DNA of 64,000 nucleotides from Pseudoalteromonas xiamenensis (GTDB taxonomy: Bacteria; Pseudomonadota; Gammaproteobacteria; Enterobacterales; Alteromonadaceae). Of the stretch, positions 49,020 through 58,646 are shown piece after piece (the stretch's first letter is position 1; every line of letters starts with the position of its first letter). A model generated the notes under the pieces. That model had not been told where the DNA came from. It worked only from the letters and a program-made list of their open reading frames with translations, and did not search any database. A program made the position numbers and the translations under genes. The stretch is taken from the NCBI RefSeq assembly GCF_030994125.1, contig NZ_CP099917.1:2452001-2516000 (forward strand), given 5' to 3'.

Positions 49020-49769
49020 ATGGTCGAACAACGTGAAGTTGCACGTCAGGTGTTAAGTTTAATGGATTTGACGTCGCTAAATCATGATGATGATGCCAAT
49101 AGCATTTCGCAATTGATTGGCAGTATTGATGCGAGTTTAGGGCTACCCGCGGCCATTTGCGTGTTTCCTGAATTTGTACAACAAGTTAAAACAACGCTCT
49201 CAGCGCTTGGGTGGACATCGATTAAGGTTGCTACGGTAACCAATTTTCCGAAAGGCGTAGAGCCGCTAGATAAAGTACTGCGAGAAACCAAGCAAGCCAT
49301 AGAAGCCGGCGCAGATGAGATTGATTTGGTCATGCCGTACCAGCAATTCTTGCTCGAAGACGCTGATACACCTTGGCAATATATTAAGTCATCTAAACAA
49401 CTTATTTCAGGTAAAGCCAAATTAAAGGTGATCATTGAAAGCGGAGAGCTCCGCAACTCAGCACTTATTGCAGAGGCAACGCGCCTAGCATTGCTTGCAG
49501 GAGCTGACTTTGTTAAAACCAGCACAGGGAAAGTGGCGATTAATGCTACCGAAGACGCGGCAAAAAGCATCCTGAGTGTACTTGGCAAAAGTACGAAAAG
49601 AGTTGGTTTCAAGGCATCTGGTGGTATTAAGACGCTTGAAGATGCGCGTCCGTACCTTATCCTTGCGCAAGAAACATTTGGTGTTGAAGGGGTCACTGCC
49701 GATACGGTACGATTTGGTGCATCGAGTTTGCTTCAAGATGTGTATGCTAAATTACGGTTGGAATTGTGA
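49020..49769 (+). CDS. deoC: Deoxyribose-phosphate aldolase DeoC
   Basis: 249 residues of the class I DeoC barrel. AICVFPEFVQQVKTTL, EIDLVMPYQQFL, KVIIESGEL (second lysine region) and the Schiff-base region GADFVKTSTGK with VGFKASGGIKTLEDA are present. It cleaves deoxyribose 5-phosphate to acetaldehyde and glyceraldehyde 3-phosphate. deoA, deoB and deoD are not adjacent. Its stop overlaps the next gene (GTGA). Confidence 0.94.
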   Translation: MVEQREVARQVLSLMDLTSLNHDDDANSISQLIGSIDASLGLPAAICVFPEFVQQVKTTLSALGWTSIKVATVTNFPKGVEPLDKVLRETKQAIEAGADEIDLVMPYQQFLLEDADTPWQYIKSSKQLISGKAKLKVIIESGELRNSALIAEATRLALLAGADFVKTSTGKVAINATEDAAKSILSVLGKSTKRVGFKASGGIKTLEDARPYLILAQETFGVEGVTADTVRFGASSLLQDVYAKLRLEL

Positions 49770-50275
49770 GCCCACTCAGAGAAAGTGAAAAAGAGAAAAT
49801 TGCGCTAGAACATCAGGCCGCGAAACTATTTATGCGGCTTTACGAAAGTCAATTTAACATTCAAATCAGGCATATTTGGCATAACACTCCCGCTAAACCT
49901 GATGTGAGTTGCTACCTTGATGGTCAGCAGCTCGACCTTGAAATTGCGCACCTTTACTCCAGTGAATCCGAAGCGATGGCGGTGCTGGGACGGCCTTTGT
50001 CGCTCAATATGCAACGGGAATTGGCGTTCATGGCGCAAACACCTGACGACGAACATCTACCGACTGCTTTGTCGAGACTGCTGTCGCAAAAATACAAAAA
50101 GAAATATACCTCAGAACGCGTGTGGTTGGTGATCCGAAACGCCAGCTCATTGTGGCATCGCTCTGATCTTGAATTGGCGCTACTTCGTTTAACTACACCT
50201 AAAAATCAACCCTTCGAACAAATTTGGCTGGTGTGTGACTATTTTGGCAAAGAAGGGCTGTGTCGAATTGGTTAA
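49766..50275 (+). CDS. Hypothetical protein coupled to deoC
   Basis: 169 residues starting with GTG in the GTGA overlap with deoC. It is cytoplasmic, with no signal or membrane segment. Motifs such as KPDVSCYLDGQQLDLEIAHLYS (a D-x-E-hydrophobic pattern) and ERVWLVIRNAS suggest a nuclease-like alpha/beta fold, but this is only a visual impression. I do not recognise the family. No terminator was seen after it. Confidence 0.6.
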   Translation: MSPLRESEKEKIALEHQAAKLFMRLYESQFNIQIRHIWHNTPAKPDVSCYLDGQQLDLEIAHLYSSESEAMAVLGRPLSLNMQRELAFMAQTPDDEHLPTALSRLLSQKYKKKYTSERVWLVIRNASSLWHRSDLELALLRLTTPKNQPFEQIWLVCDYFGKEGLCRIG

Positions 50276-50523
50276 TTTTTTCGCTTCCCACAAAGACTGA
50301 AATTTAGCCTAAATCTAATTTTTATTCGGTATTAGGTAAGTTTCAGTATGAAAAATGTTCTTTTAGAAAGGGTGGGTTTTCAAACTACATTCTTATTTTT
50401 TTAATTAGTTATTGATTTAATTCGTGAAATTAGTAGTGTTGATGAAAATTAAAGAGTAAACCGTAGTTTCCAATTCCTTGCTGGTTAATTAGACGAGAAT
50501 TACGATAACCTCGTGTTTTACTC

Positions 50524-50551
50524 TTGTTTTAAAAACAAGTGTCAGTATAAT
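50524..50551 (+). promoter_or_regulatory. Promoter of tRNA-Trp
   Basis: TTGTTT (50524-50529), a 16-base spacer and a perfect TATAAT (50546-50551) lie 15 bases before the tRNA. A palindrome CTTGTTTT-A-AAAACAAG at 50523-50539 covers the minus-35. The stretch 50276-50523 upstream holds no gene that I can see. Confidence 0.7.
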
Positions 50552-50566
50552 GAGCATCCACTTTGC

Positions 50567-50643
50567 AGGGGCGTAGTTCCAATTGGTAGAACAGCGGTCT
50601 CCAAAACCGATGGTTACGGGTTCGAGTCCTGTCGCCCCTGCCA
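50567..50643 (+). tRNA. tRNA-Trp (CCA)
   Basis: 77 bases with acceptor stem AGGGGCG/CGCCCCT, anticodon loop with CCA (TCTCCAAAA), T-loop TTCGAGT and encoded GCCA end. It lies upstream of secE, as is common in gammaproteobacteria. Confidence 0.98.
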
Positions 50644-50772
50644 CTTTATTCCAGTCCAAGTCTAAAATGATGTTTGTTTTTTCTAAATAAGCGCTTATTT
50701 ATAAATTTGGATTGAATGACTTACCTTGCTGTATGCAGGGTTGTTGTGTCTGTACTAAAGGTAAATAGAACT

Positions 50773-51150
50773 ATGAGCACGAATGTAGAAACCCCGTCTA
50801 GCTCGATGGACACGGTAAAATGGTTAGTGGCAATTGCCTTGCTTTCTGGCGCAGTAGTTGGAAACTATATGTATTCTGAACTATCTGTACTAGTGCGTGC
50901 AATTGGCGTTGTAGTAGCAATTGGTGCTGCGTTAGGTGTTGCGTCTGCGACTGAAAAAGGTAAAGCCTTTATCGCGTTTGCAAAAGAAGCACGTATCGAA
51001 GTGCGCAAAGTGGTTTGGCCGACGCGTCAAGAAACAATGCACACAACGTTTATCGTGATGATTGCAACGGTTGTTATGGCGTTGATTCTTTGGGGATTAG
51101 ACGGCATTTTATTCCGCATTGTTGGGTTTTTAACTGGAGTGGAGATCTGA
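50773..51150 (+). CDS. secE: Preprotein translocase subunit SecE
   Basis: 125 residues from ATG 50773. Three membrane helices are visible: [37 protein letters not shown] and [19 protein letters not shown]. The conserved cytoplasmic [16 protein letters not shown] motif lies before the third. It is the essential small subunit of SecYEG. Upstream in-frame codons from 50716 are not used. nusG starts four bases after it. Confidence 0.95.
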   Translation: MSTNVETPSSSMDTVKWLVAIALLSGAVVGNYMYSELSVLVRAIGVVVAIGAALGVASATEKGKAFIAFAKEARIEVRKVVWPTRQETMHTTFIVMIATVVMALILWGLDGILFRIVGFLTGVEI

Positions 51151-51154
51151 TCCC

Positions 51155-51712
51155 ATGTCAGAAGAGAATAAAGAAAGAAAATTGCGTTGGTACGTAATTC
51201 AAGCGTTTTCTGGTTTCGAAAAACGTGTTGCTCAAACGATTATTGAGCACATTAAAATCGAGGGATTAGAAGAGTACTTCGGTGAGATTTTAGTTCCTAC
51301 TGAAGAAGTGGTCGAAATGCGTGCAGGCCAAAAGCGCAAATCTGAGCGTAAATTCTTTCCAGGCTACGTGTTAGTTGAAATGGAAATGAACGATAAATCA
51401 TGGCACTTAGTGAACAATACACCACGTGTTATGGGCTTTATTGGTGGTACGTCAGACAGACCTGCACCAATCAGCAAGAAAGAAGCTGATCGTATTCTTA
51501 ACCGTCTTCAAGAGAACATTAACGCACCTAAGCCTGCTAAAATGTACGAGCCAGGTGAAGTGGTTCGTGTTATCGACGGTCCATTTGCTGACTTCAGCGG
51601 TGTGGTTGAAGAAGTCGATTACGAGAAGAGCCGTGTTAAGGTATCAGTACTTATTTTCGGTCGCTCAACACCAGTTGAACTTGAGTTTGGTCAAGTAGAA
51701 CAAGATAAGTAA
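51155..51712 (+). CDS. nusG: Transcription termination/antitermination protein NusG
   Basis: 185 residues with the NGN domain ([45 protein letters not shown]) and a C-terminal KOW domain ([22 protein letters not shown]). It couples RNA polymerase to Rho and ribosomes. A strong terminator follows. Confidence 0.97.
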   Translation: MSEENKERKLRWYVIQAFSGFEKRVAQTIIEHIKIEGLEEYFGEILVPTEEVVEMRAGQKRKSERKFFPGYVLVEMEMNDKSWHLVNNTPRVMGFIGGTSDRPAPISKKEADRILNRLQENINAPKPAKMYEPGEVVRVIDGPFADFSGVVEEVDYEKSRVKVSVLIFGRSTPVELEFGQVEQDK

Positions 51713-51734
51713 TTTCTCGATTTGAGATGATTGC

Positions 51735-51772
51735 AAAAGGCCGCTGATTACATTATAATCAGCGGCCTTTTT
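51735..51772 (+). terminator. Terminator after nusG
   Basis: A 12-base perfect stem GGCCGCTGATTA/TAATCAGCGGCC with a 5-base loop, preceded by AAAA and followed by TTTTT. It separates secE-nusG from the ribosomal genes. Confidence 0.93.
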
Positions 51773-51885
51773 ACTGTTAGCGTTATACGCGACGGGTAAA
51801 AAGTTGTTTTTTAATGTAATGGGAAGCCGCTTGAGTACGCGTCCTCGCGCGCACGAGGCTAAGACCCACTAAATGAGGTATTATC

Positions 51886-52314
51886 ATGGCTAAGAAAGTT
51901 GAAGCTATTATCAAGCTACAAGTTGCCGCTGGTATGGCTAACCCAAGTCCACCAGTAGGTCCTGCACTAGGTCAACGTGGTGTGAACATCATGGAATTCT
52001 GTAAAGCGTTCAACGCACGTACAGAAGCTATGGAAAAAGGCGCACCAGTTCCAGTTGTAATCGAAGTGTACGGTGACCGTTCATTTACATTCTCTATGAA
52101 GACTCCTCCAGCGTCTTACCTTCTTAAGAAGGCTGCTGGCATCAAGTCTGGTTCTAAGCGTCCAAACACTGAGAAAGTGGGTACAGTTACACGTGCTCAA
52201 CTTGAAGAGATCGTAGCGACTAAACGTCCAGATCTAACAGCTGCTGATCTTGACGCAGCGGTACGCACGATCGCAGGTTCTGCACGTGCAATGGGCTTGA
52301 ACGTAGAGGACTAA
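51886..52314 (+). CDS. rplK: 50S ribosomal protein L11
   Basis: 142 residues (E. coli 142). It starts [21 protein letters not shown], with [21 protein letters not shown] and the C-terminal [12 protein letters not shown]. It binds 23S rRNA at the GTPase centre. It has GAGG ahead of the ATG. The leader begins after the nusG terminator. Confidence 0.97.
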   Translation: MAKKVEAIIKLQVAAGMANPSPPVGPALGQRGVNIMEFCKAFNARTEAMEKGAPVPVVIEVYGDRSFTFSMKTPPASYLLKKAAGIKSGSKRPNTEKVGTVTRAQLEEIVATKRPDLTAADLDAAVRTIAGSARAMGLNVED

Positions 52315-52318
52315 TAGA

Positions 52319-53020
52319 ATGGCTAAATTAACTAAGCGTATGCGCACAATCCGTGAAAAGGTTGATGCGACTAAAGATTACGAAATCAACGAAGCGGTAG
52401 CTCTTCTTAAAGAACTTGCGACTGCTAAATTCGTTGAGAGTGTTGACGTTGCTGTTAACCTTGGTATTGATGCTCGTAAATCTGACCAAAACGTTCGTGG
52501 TGCTACAGTTCTTCCTAACGGTACAGGCCGTGACGTACGCGTTGCAGTGTTCACTCAAGGTGCTAACGCTGACGCGGCGAAAGAAGCTGGTGCTGAATTC
52601 GTTGGTATGGAAGACCTTGCTGAACTAGTTAAGAAAGGCGAAATGAACTTCGACGTAGTTGTTGCTTCTCCAGATGCAATGCGCGTTGTTGGTCAACTAG
52701 GTCAAATCCTAGGCCCACGTGGTCTAATGCCAAACCCTAAAACTGGTACTGTAACGCCTAACGTTGCAGAAGCAGTTAAAAATGCGAAGGCAGGTCAGGT
52801 TCGTTACCGTAACGATAAGAATGGTATCATCCATACTACTATCGGTAAGGTTGACTTCACTGCTGAGCAACTTCAACAAAACCTTGAGTCACTAATCGTT
52901 GCGCTTAAGAAGGCTAAGCCTGCTCAAGCAAAAGGTACTTACGTTAAGAAAGTAACTATCTCTACAACGATGGGTGCTGGTGTTTCTGTTGACCAAAACT
53001 CTCTAAACGCTCAAGTATAA
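52319..53020 (+). CDS. rplA: 50S ribosomal protein L1
   Basis: 233 residues starting [15 protein letters not shown], with [15 protein letters not shown] and [15 protein letters not shown]. It is part of the L1 stalk and in E. coli represses its own rplK-rplA mRNA. It begins four bases after rplK. Confidence 0.97.
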   Translation: MAKLTKRMRTIREKVDATKDYEINEAVALLKELATAKFVESVDVAVNLGIDARKSDQNVRGATVLPNGTGRDVRVAVFTQGANADAAKEAGAEFVGMEDLAELVKKGEMNFDVVVASPDAMRVVGQLGQILGPRGLMPNPKTGTVTPNVAEAVKNAKAGQVRYRNDKNGIIHTTIGKVDFTAEQLQQNLESLIVALKKAKPAQAKGTYVKKVTISTTMGAGVSVDQNSLNAQV

Positions 53021-53033
53021 TTTGAGTGTTTAC

Positions 53034-53070
53034 ATGGCGCGAAATTTGAACTATAATTTTGCGCCATTTT
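53034..53070 (+). terminator. Partial terminator after rplA
   Basis: Stem ATGGCGCGAAATT (53034-53046) and AATTTTGCGCCAT (53055-53067) with one mismatch and an 8-base loop, followed by TTTTG. It separates rplKA from rplJL. Confidence 0.7.
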
Positions 53071-53107
53071 GTTGAGAAAGTAATTTCCAACAAAGACCAA
53101 ATTCGGG

Positions 53108-53136
53108 TTGAAGCGCATAATGTCGGAAGCTAGTAT
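53108..53136 (+). promoter_or_regulatory. Promoter of rplJ-rplL
   Basis: TTGAAG (53108-53113), a 17-base spacer and TAGTAT (53131-53136) lie about 190 bases before rplJ. They are placed just ahead of the L10 leader. Confidence 0.6.
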
Positions 53137-53154
53137 ATAGTGATTCGATACATT

Positions 53155-53300
53155 GCGTTTCCGTCCAAGACCGTAGGAGGCTTTGCCTTAATCTTTATCC
53201 TACGTAGACGGTGTGAATCCCAGCTAGATTTCCTAATCTTCTGGTTCTCGCCGTAAAAAGCACTCTGCTTCGGTAGAGTAAAGTAGAACTGGGAAGTATT
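53155..53300 (+). ncRNA. L10 leader (rplJ autoregulatory RNA)
   Basis: CCGTC-CAAGA-CCGTAGG at 53161-53177 pairs with TCCTACG and AGACGG near 53198-53211. The CAAGA bulge matches the bend seen in known ribosomal L10 leaders bound by L10(L12)4. A second stem-loop with AGAACTGGGA follows toward rplJ. It lies in the 305-base gap before rplJ, the known position. Ends are approximate. Confidence 0.8.
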
Positions 53301-53325
53301 TCCCTATAAACCAGGAGTAACACCC

Positions 53326-53820
53326 ATGGCTTTAAATCTTCAAGACAAAAAAGCAATTGTTGCTGAAGTCAACGAAGCTGCCACTGGTGCTCTTTCTGCA
53401 GTTGTTGCAGATTCTCGTGGTGTGACAGTTGATGCTATCACTGCACTTCGTAAAGAAGCACGTGAAGCGGGTGTATGGATGAAAGTTGTCCGTAATACAC
53501 TTGCTCGCCGCGCAGTTGAAGGTACTAACTTCGAATGTCTTAACGATGCACTTGTTGGCCCAAGCCTAATTGCGTTTTCTAATGAGCACCCAGGTGCTGC
53601 AGCGCGTCTTTTCACAGACTTCGCTAAGAAAAACAAAGCGTTTGAGCTTAAAACAGCTGCGTTTGAAGGCAACATCGTTGACGTAAGCATCCTAGCGAAG
53701 CTTCCAACATACGACGAAGCGATTGCACGCCTAATGAGCACTATGAAAGAAGCTGCGGCTGGTAAATTGTGTAAAACAATTGAAGCTGTACGCGTACAAA
53801 AAGCTGAGCAAGCTGCTTAA
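53326..53820 (+). CDS. rplJ: 50S ribosomal protein L10
   Basis: 164 residues: [55 protein letters not shown], and a Gln/Ala-rich end. It anchors L7/L12 dimers and binds its own leader to repress translation. CAGGAG lies before the ATG. Confidence 0.97.
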   Translation: MALNLQDKKAIVAEVNEAATGALSAVVADSRGVTVDAITALRKEAREAGVWMKVVRNTLARRAVEGTNFECLNDALVGPSLIAFSNEHPGAAARLFTDFAKKNKAFELKTAAFEGNIVDVSILAKLPTYDEAIARLMSTMKEAAAGKLCKTIEAVRVQKAEQAA

Positions 53821-53892
53821 TTTTAAGCCTTCACTCACTTTTTAGAATCAAATTTTAGAACCTATGGGTTCATAATTAATTAGGAAATGAAA

Positions 53893-54255
53893 ATGTCTGT
53901 AACTAAAGACCAAATCCTTGACGCTATTGCAGCAATGTCTGTAATGGAAGTTGTTGAACTAGTTGAAGCAATGGAAGAGAAATTCGGCGTAACTGCAGCT
54001 GCTGCTGTTGTTGCTGCTGGTCCAGTTGAAGCTGCTGAAGAAAAGACAGAGTTTGACGTAGTTCTTACTGCTGCTGGCGCTAACAAAGTTGCTGCTATCA
54101 AAGCAGTACGTGGCGCAACTGGTCTTGGCCTTAAAGAAGCTAAAGAGCTTGTTGAGTCAGCTCCAGCTGTACTTAAAGAAGGCATCTCTAAGCCAGAAGC
54201 TGAAGCGCTTAAGAAAGAACTTGAAGAAGCAGGTGCTTCTGTTGAGATCAAGTAA
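53893..54255 (+). CDS. rplL: 50S ribosomal protein L7/L12
   Basis: 120 residues from ATG 53893 ([19 protein letters not shown]), with an Ala-rich hinge and [21 protein letters not shown]. An upstream in-frame ATG at 53887 leaves only one base after AGGA; 53893 has seven and fits the family start. It is the multi-copy stalk protein. Confidence 0.97.
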   Translation: MSVTKDQILDAIAAMSVMEVVELVEAMEEKFGVTAAAAVVAAGPVEAAEEKTEFDVVLTAAGANKVAAIKAVRGATGLGLKEAKELVESAPAVLKEGISKPEAEALKKELEEAGASVEIK

Positions 54256-54276
54256 TCTAGCGGTAGCTAGGTTCGC

Positions 54277-54327
54277 TGCCTGAGAAATCAGGCATGGGCT
54301 GGTGATTCTTTAATCACCGGCCTTTTT
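54277..54327 (+). terminator. Attenuator between rplL and rpoB
   Basis: Two hairpins in series. TGCCTGA-GAAA-TCAGGCA at 54277-54294 has a GAAA tetraloop and could be an RNase III or processing site. GGCTGGTGATT/AATCACCGGCC at 54297-54322 is followed by TTTTT. In E. coli the same gap has a partial terminator and an RNase III site that set the rpoB dose relative to rplL. Confidence 0.8.
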
Positions 54328-54531
54328 GCGCTATAGCGCGACGCATTTCAAAAATGTGGTCAAAACGCTAAATTTCACTATTATTTTCAACTGGTTAGGC
54401 TCTTTTGTCTCAGGGGAAATAGCAGTGGCATTTAGAACAACACTCTAAATGTTGTATTCATGGCTTAGATGCCTGTTATGTCTGTTCTACCCGAACAGGT
54501 TGGGTCAAAGATCAGCAAGCTGAGGAACCCC

Positions 54532-57500
54532 ATGGCTTACTCTTATCTTGAAAAGAAACGTATCCGTAAGGATTTTGGCAAACGTCCACAAGTTTTGGAC
54601 ATACCGTTCTTGCTGTCAATGCAGTTGGAATCGTATAAAAAATTCTTAGCAGCGGACCCTGATGGTGATCACGGATTGGAAGCAGCTTTCCGTTCAGTGT
54701 TCCCTATCAAGAGCTACTCAGGTAATGCTGAGCTCCAGTACGTAAGTTATCGTATTGGCGAGCCGGTGTTCGATGTGAAAGAATGTCAAATTCGCGGTGT
54801 TACATACGCAGCGCCATTGCGTGTAAAGTTGCGTCTAGTCCTTATGGACAAAGAAGCACCAGGCACAGTGAAAGACATTAAAGAACAAGAAGTGTATATG
54901 GGCGAAATTCCGCTCATGACCGACACTGGTACTTTCGTTATCAACGGAACGGAGCGTGTAATCGTTTCTCAGTTGCACCGTAGCCCTGGTGTGTTCTTCG
55001 ATAACGACCGTGGTAAATCGCACTCGTCAGGCAAAGTTCTGTATAACGCGCGCGTAATTCCTTACCGTGGTTCATGGTTAGACTTCGAATTCGACGTAAA
55101 AGATAACCTTTACGTTCGTATCGACCGTCGCCGTAAATTACCAGCTTCTATCATTCTTCGTGCTCTTGAGTTCACTACTGAAGAAGTACTAGCGCTATTC
55201 TTCGAAACAACAACGTTCGAAGTTCAAGGCGGTAAGGTAATGATGGAACTTGTTCCATCACGTTTACGTGGTGAAACAGCTGTTTTTGATATTAAAGATC
55301 CGTCAGGTGAAGTGCTTGTAGAAGCAGGTCGCCGTATTACGGCTCGTCATATCAAGAACATCGAAAAGTTAGGTATTTCACAGTTAGAAGTTCCTCACGA
55401 ATATGTTATTGGCCGTGTGCTTGCGAAAAACTACGTTGACGAGTCAACGGGTGAAATCATCGCTGAAGCAAACGCTGAGCTGTCACTAGAATTGTTAGCT
55501 GAGCTTGTAAAAGCGGGCTACACGCAAATCGCTACGTTGTACATCAACGAAGTAGACAGCGGTCCATACATGTCGGAAACGCTACGTATTGACTCAACAA
55601 ACAATCGTTTAGAAGCACTTGTGGAAATTTACCGCATGATGCGCCCTGGCGAGCCACCAACGAAAGAAGCAGCAGAAGCGTTGTTTGACAACCTATTCTT
55701 CTCTGAAGAGCGCTACGATCTTTCAACGGTTGGTCGTATGAAGTTCAATAGCCGTGTAGGTTATGACACAGACGAAGGTCTAGGCACACTAAGCAAAGAA
55801 GATATCGTTTCTGTGATGAAGGTACTTATCGACATCCGTAACGGTAAAGGCGAAGTTGACGACATCGACCACTTAGGTAACCGTCGTATTCGTTCTGTTG
55901 GTGAAATGGCAGAAAACCAATTCCGCGTAGGTTTAGTACGTGTTGAACGTGCTGTACGCGAGCGTTTAAGCCTTGGCGATCTTGATGCAGTTATGCCACA
56001 AGATTTGATCAATGCGAAGCCTATTTCAGCGGCAGTTAAAGAATTCTTTGGTTCTTCTCAATTGTCACAGTTCATGGATCAAAACAACCCGCTTTCAGAA
56101 GTAACGCACAAGCGTCGTATTTCTGCATTAGGCCCGGGTGGTTTGACACGTGAGCGTGCAGGCTTCGAAGTACGTGACGTTCACGTAACGCACTACGGAC
56201 GTGTATGTCCAATCGAAACGCCTGAAGGTCCAAACATCGGTCTGATCAACTCACTTTCAACGTACGCACGTACAAACGATTATGGTTTCCTAGAGACACC
56301 ATACCGTAAAGTTGTTAATGGTGTTGTGAGTGACGAAGTTGATTATTTATCAGCTATCGAAGAAGGCCAATACGTTATCGCTCAGGCTAACACCACGCTG
56401 AACGACAACAATGAATTTACTGATGAGCTTATCCCATGTCGTTTCAAAGGCGAATCGACGTTTATGGGTCAAGCAGACATCCAGTATATGGACGTATCTC
56501 CACAGCAGGTTATCTCTGTGGCTGCGGCACTTATCCCATTCCTAGAACACGATGACGCTAACCGTGCATTGATGGGATCGAACATGCAACGTCAAGCTGT
56601 ACCGACGCTACGCGCTGATAAGCCGTTAGTTGGTACTGGTATCGAGTTAACGCTTGCGAAAGACTCGGGTGTAACGATTGTTGCAAAACGTGGCGGTGTA
56701 GTGAAATACGCTGATGCGAGCCGTATCGTAATCAACGTAAATGACGATGAGCGCGTTCCAGGTGAAGCGGGTATCGACATCTACAACTTGACTAAGTACA
56801 CACGTTCTAACCAAAACACGTGTATCAACCAAAAACCAACTGTGATGGTTGGTGAGCCGGTTGTACGTGGTGACGTACTTGCTGATGGTCCTTCAACAGA
56901 CCTAGGTGACTTAGCACTTGGTCAAAACTTACGCGTGGCGTTCATGCCGTGGAATGGTTACAACTTCGAAGACTCGATTTTATTATCTGAGCGCGTAGTT
57001 GACCAAGATCGTCTAACGACTATCCACATTCAAGAACTACAGTGTATCGCTCGTGACACGAAGTTAGGCCCAGAAGAAATTACTGCGGATATTCCTAACG
57101 TCGGTGAATCTGCACTAAGCAAGCTTGACGAATCAGGCGTTGTTTACATCGGTGCGGAAGTAAAAGGCGGCGATATTCTTGTTGGTAAAGTGACACCTAA
57201 AGGTGAAACGCAACTTACTCCAGAAGAAAAGCTACTACGAGCTATCTTCGGTGAGAAAGCATCTGACGTTAAAGACAGCTCGCTACGTGTGCCAAACTCA
57301 GTTTCTGGTACCGTAATCGACGTTCAAGTATTTACCCGTGACGGCGTAGAGAAAGACAAGCGTGCGCTTGAAGTTGAAGAGATGCAGTTGCGTGAAGCGA
57401 AGAAGGACTTCAACGAAGAATTCCGTATTCTTGAAGGCGGTATCCTTGCACGTGCTCGTTCGCTACTTGTAGCAGCTGGCGTGAGTGAAGAGAAGCTTGA

Positions 57501-58557
57501 AGGCTTGAATGCTGAAAAACTACTAACGCAAAGCCTTGCGGATGAAGAAAAGCAAGCTGAGCTTGAGCAACTTGCTGCACAGTACGATGAAGTTAAAGCT
57601 GAGTACGACAAGAAGTTTGAAGACAAACGCCGTAAGATCACACAAGGTGATGATCTAGCACCTGGCGTATTGAAGATTGTGAAAGTTTACCTAGCGGTCA
57701 AACGTCGCATTCAACCAGGTGATAAAATGGCGGGTCGTCACGGTAACAAAGGTGTTATCTCAAACATCGTACCAATCGAAGACATGCCATACGACGAAAA
57801 AGGTCGTCCGGTAGACATCGTATTGAACCCGCTGGGCGTACCATCTCGTATGAACATCGGTCAGATCTTAGAAACGCACATGGGTCTTGCGGCACGTGGT
57901 ATCGGTGAGCGTATCGAAGACATGATCAAAGAACAGGCAAAACTTGCTGAAATTCGTGACTTCTTGAAGAAAGTATACGAATTAGGTGACTGCCGTCAGA
58001 AAGTGGACATTGACACATTCTCTGACGAAGAAGTTCGCCGTTTGGCTGAGCACCTCAAAGGTGGTCTACCAATCGCAACGCCTGCGTTCGATGGTGCGAA
58101 AGAATCTGAAATTAAAGAACTTCTAGAACTTGGTGGCTACCCATCAAGCGGCCAAATCACGCTATTTGATGGTCGCACAGGTGATTCGTTTGAGCGTCCT
58201 GTAACAGTAGGTTACATGTACATGCTGAAACTTAACCACTTGGTTGATGACAAGATGCATGCGCGTTCTACTGGTTCTTACAGCCTAGTTACTCAACAGC
58301 CGTTGGGTGGTAAGGCTCAGTTCGGTGGTCAGCGTTTCGGTGAGATGGAAGTATGGGCACTTGAAGCATACGGTGCTGCTTACACGCTACAAGAAATGTT
58401 GACAGTGAAGTCGGATGACGTGAACGGTCGTACGAAGATGTATAAGAACATCGTCGATGGCAACCATAAGATGGAGCCAGGTATGCCGGAATCGTTCAAC
58501 GTATTGTTGAAAGAAATCCGCTCACTCGGTATTAACATCGAGTTAGAAGAACTTTAA
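54532..58557 (+). CDS. rpoB: RNA polymerase beta subunit RpoB
   Basis: 1341 residues from ATG 54532 ([20 protein letters not shown]); E. coli has 1342. The rifampicin-determining region [17 protein letters not shown] and [20 protein letters not shown] is wild type, so no resistance change is visible. GAGGAACCCC is the ribosome site. An upstream in-frame ATG at 54469 adds 21 residues unlike the family and was rejected. Confidence 0.98.
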   Translation: MAYSYLEKKRIRKDFGKRPQVLDIPFLLSMQLESYKKFLAADPDGDHGLEAAFRSVFPIKSYSGNAELQYVSYRIGEPVFDVKECQIRGVTYAAPLRVKLRLVLMDKEAPGTVKDIKEQEVYMGEIPLMTDTGTFVINGTERVIVSQLHRSPGVFFDNDRGKSHSSGKVLYNARVIPYRGSWLDFEFDVKDNLYVRIDRRRKLPASIILRALEFTTEEVLALFFETTTFEVQGGKVMMELVPSRLRGETAVFDIKDPSGEVLVEAGRRITARHIKNIEKLGISQLEVPHEYVIGRVLAKNYVDESTGEIIAEANAELSLELLAELVKAGYTQIATLYINEVDSGPYMSETLRIDSTNNRLEALVEIYRMMRPGEPPTKEAAEALFDNLFFSEERYDLSTVGRMKFNSRVGYDTDEGLGTLSKEDIVSVMKVLIDIRNGKGEVDDIDHLGNRRIRSVGEMAENQFRVGLVRVERAVRERLSLGDLDAVMPQDLINAKPISAAVKEFFGSSQLSQFMDQNNPLSEVTHKRRISALGPGGLTRERAGFEVRDVHVTHYGRVCPIETPEGPNIGLINSLSTYARTNDYGFLETPYRKVVNGVVSDEVDYLSAIEEGQYVIAQANTTLNDNNEFTDELIPCRFKGESTFMGQADIQYMDVSPQQVISVAAALIPFLEHDDANRALMGSNMQRQAVPTLRADKPLVGTGIELTLAKDSGVTIVAKRGGVVKYADASRIVINVNDDERVPGEAGIDIYNLTKYTRSNQNTCINQKPTVMVGEPVVRGDVLADGPSTDLGDLALGQNLRVAFMPWNGYNFEDSILLSERVVDQDRLTTIHIQELQCIARDTKLGPEEITADIPNVGESALSKLDESGVVYIGAEVKGGDILVGKVTPKGETQLTPEEKLLRAIFGEKASDVKDSSLRVPNSVSGTVIDVQVFTRDGVEKDKRALEVEEMQLREAKKDFNEEFRILEGGILARARSLLVAAGVSEEKLEGLNAEKLLTQSLADEEKQAELEQLAAQYDEVKAEYDKKFEDKRRKITQGDDLAPGVLKIVKVYLAVKRRIQPGDKMAGRHGNKGVISNIVPIEDMPYDEKGRPVDIVLNPLGVPSRMNIGQILETHMGLAARGIGERIEDMIKEQAKLAEIRDFLKKVYELGDCRQKVDIDTFSDEEVRRLAEHLKGGLPIATPAFDGAKESEIKELLELGGYPSSGQITLFDGRTGDSFERPVTVGYMYMLKLNHLVDDKMHARSTGSYSLVTQQPLGGKAQFGGQRFGEMEVWALEAYGAAYTLQEMLTVKSDDVNGRTKMYKNIVDGNHKMEPGMPESFNVLLKEIRSLGINIELEEL

Positions 58558-58646
58558 TCCGAAACGCTTCGGCGTTTCCCGGACTGCAAGAATGAAGGGG
58601 CAAGCAGCGCTTGCCCTCAAGATTAACCTCCGACAGGAGAGCTAAG

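Noticed and set aside
50644..50772. tufB gene expected before secE as in E. coli
   Set aside because: Only tRNA-Trp and leader sequence are present; no EF-Tu coding sequence.
53880..54251. Ser/Ala-rich minus-strand frame opposite rplL
   Set aside because: It mirrors the Ala/Glu codons of L7/L12; not a gene.
54469..54531. Longer RpoB N-terminus from ATG 54469
   Set aside because: The added 21 residues do not match RpoB; GAGGAACCCC before ATG 54532 and the [12 protein letters not shown] start fit the family.
58611..58646. Longer RpoC from an upstream start at 58611
   Set aside because: The family start is the GTG at 58647 with AGGAGA upstream; the extra residues are leader translation.
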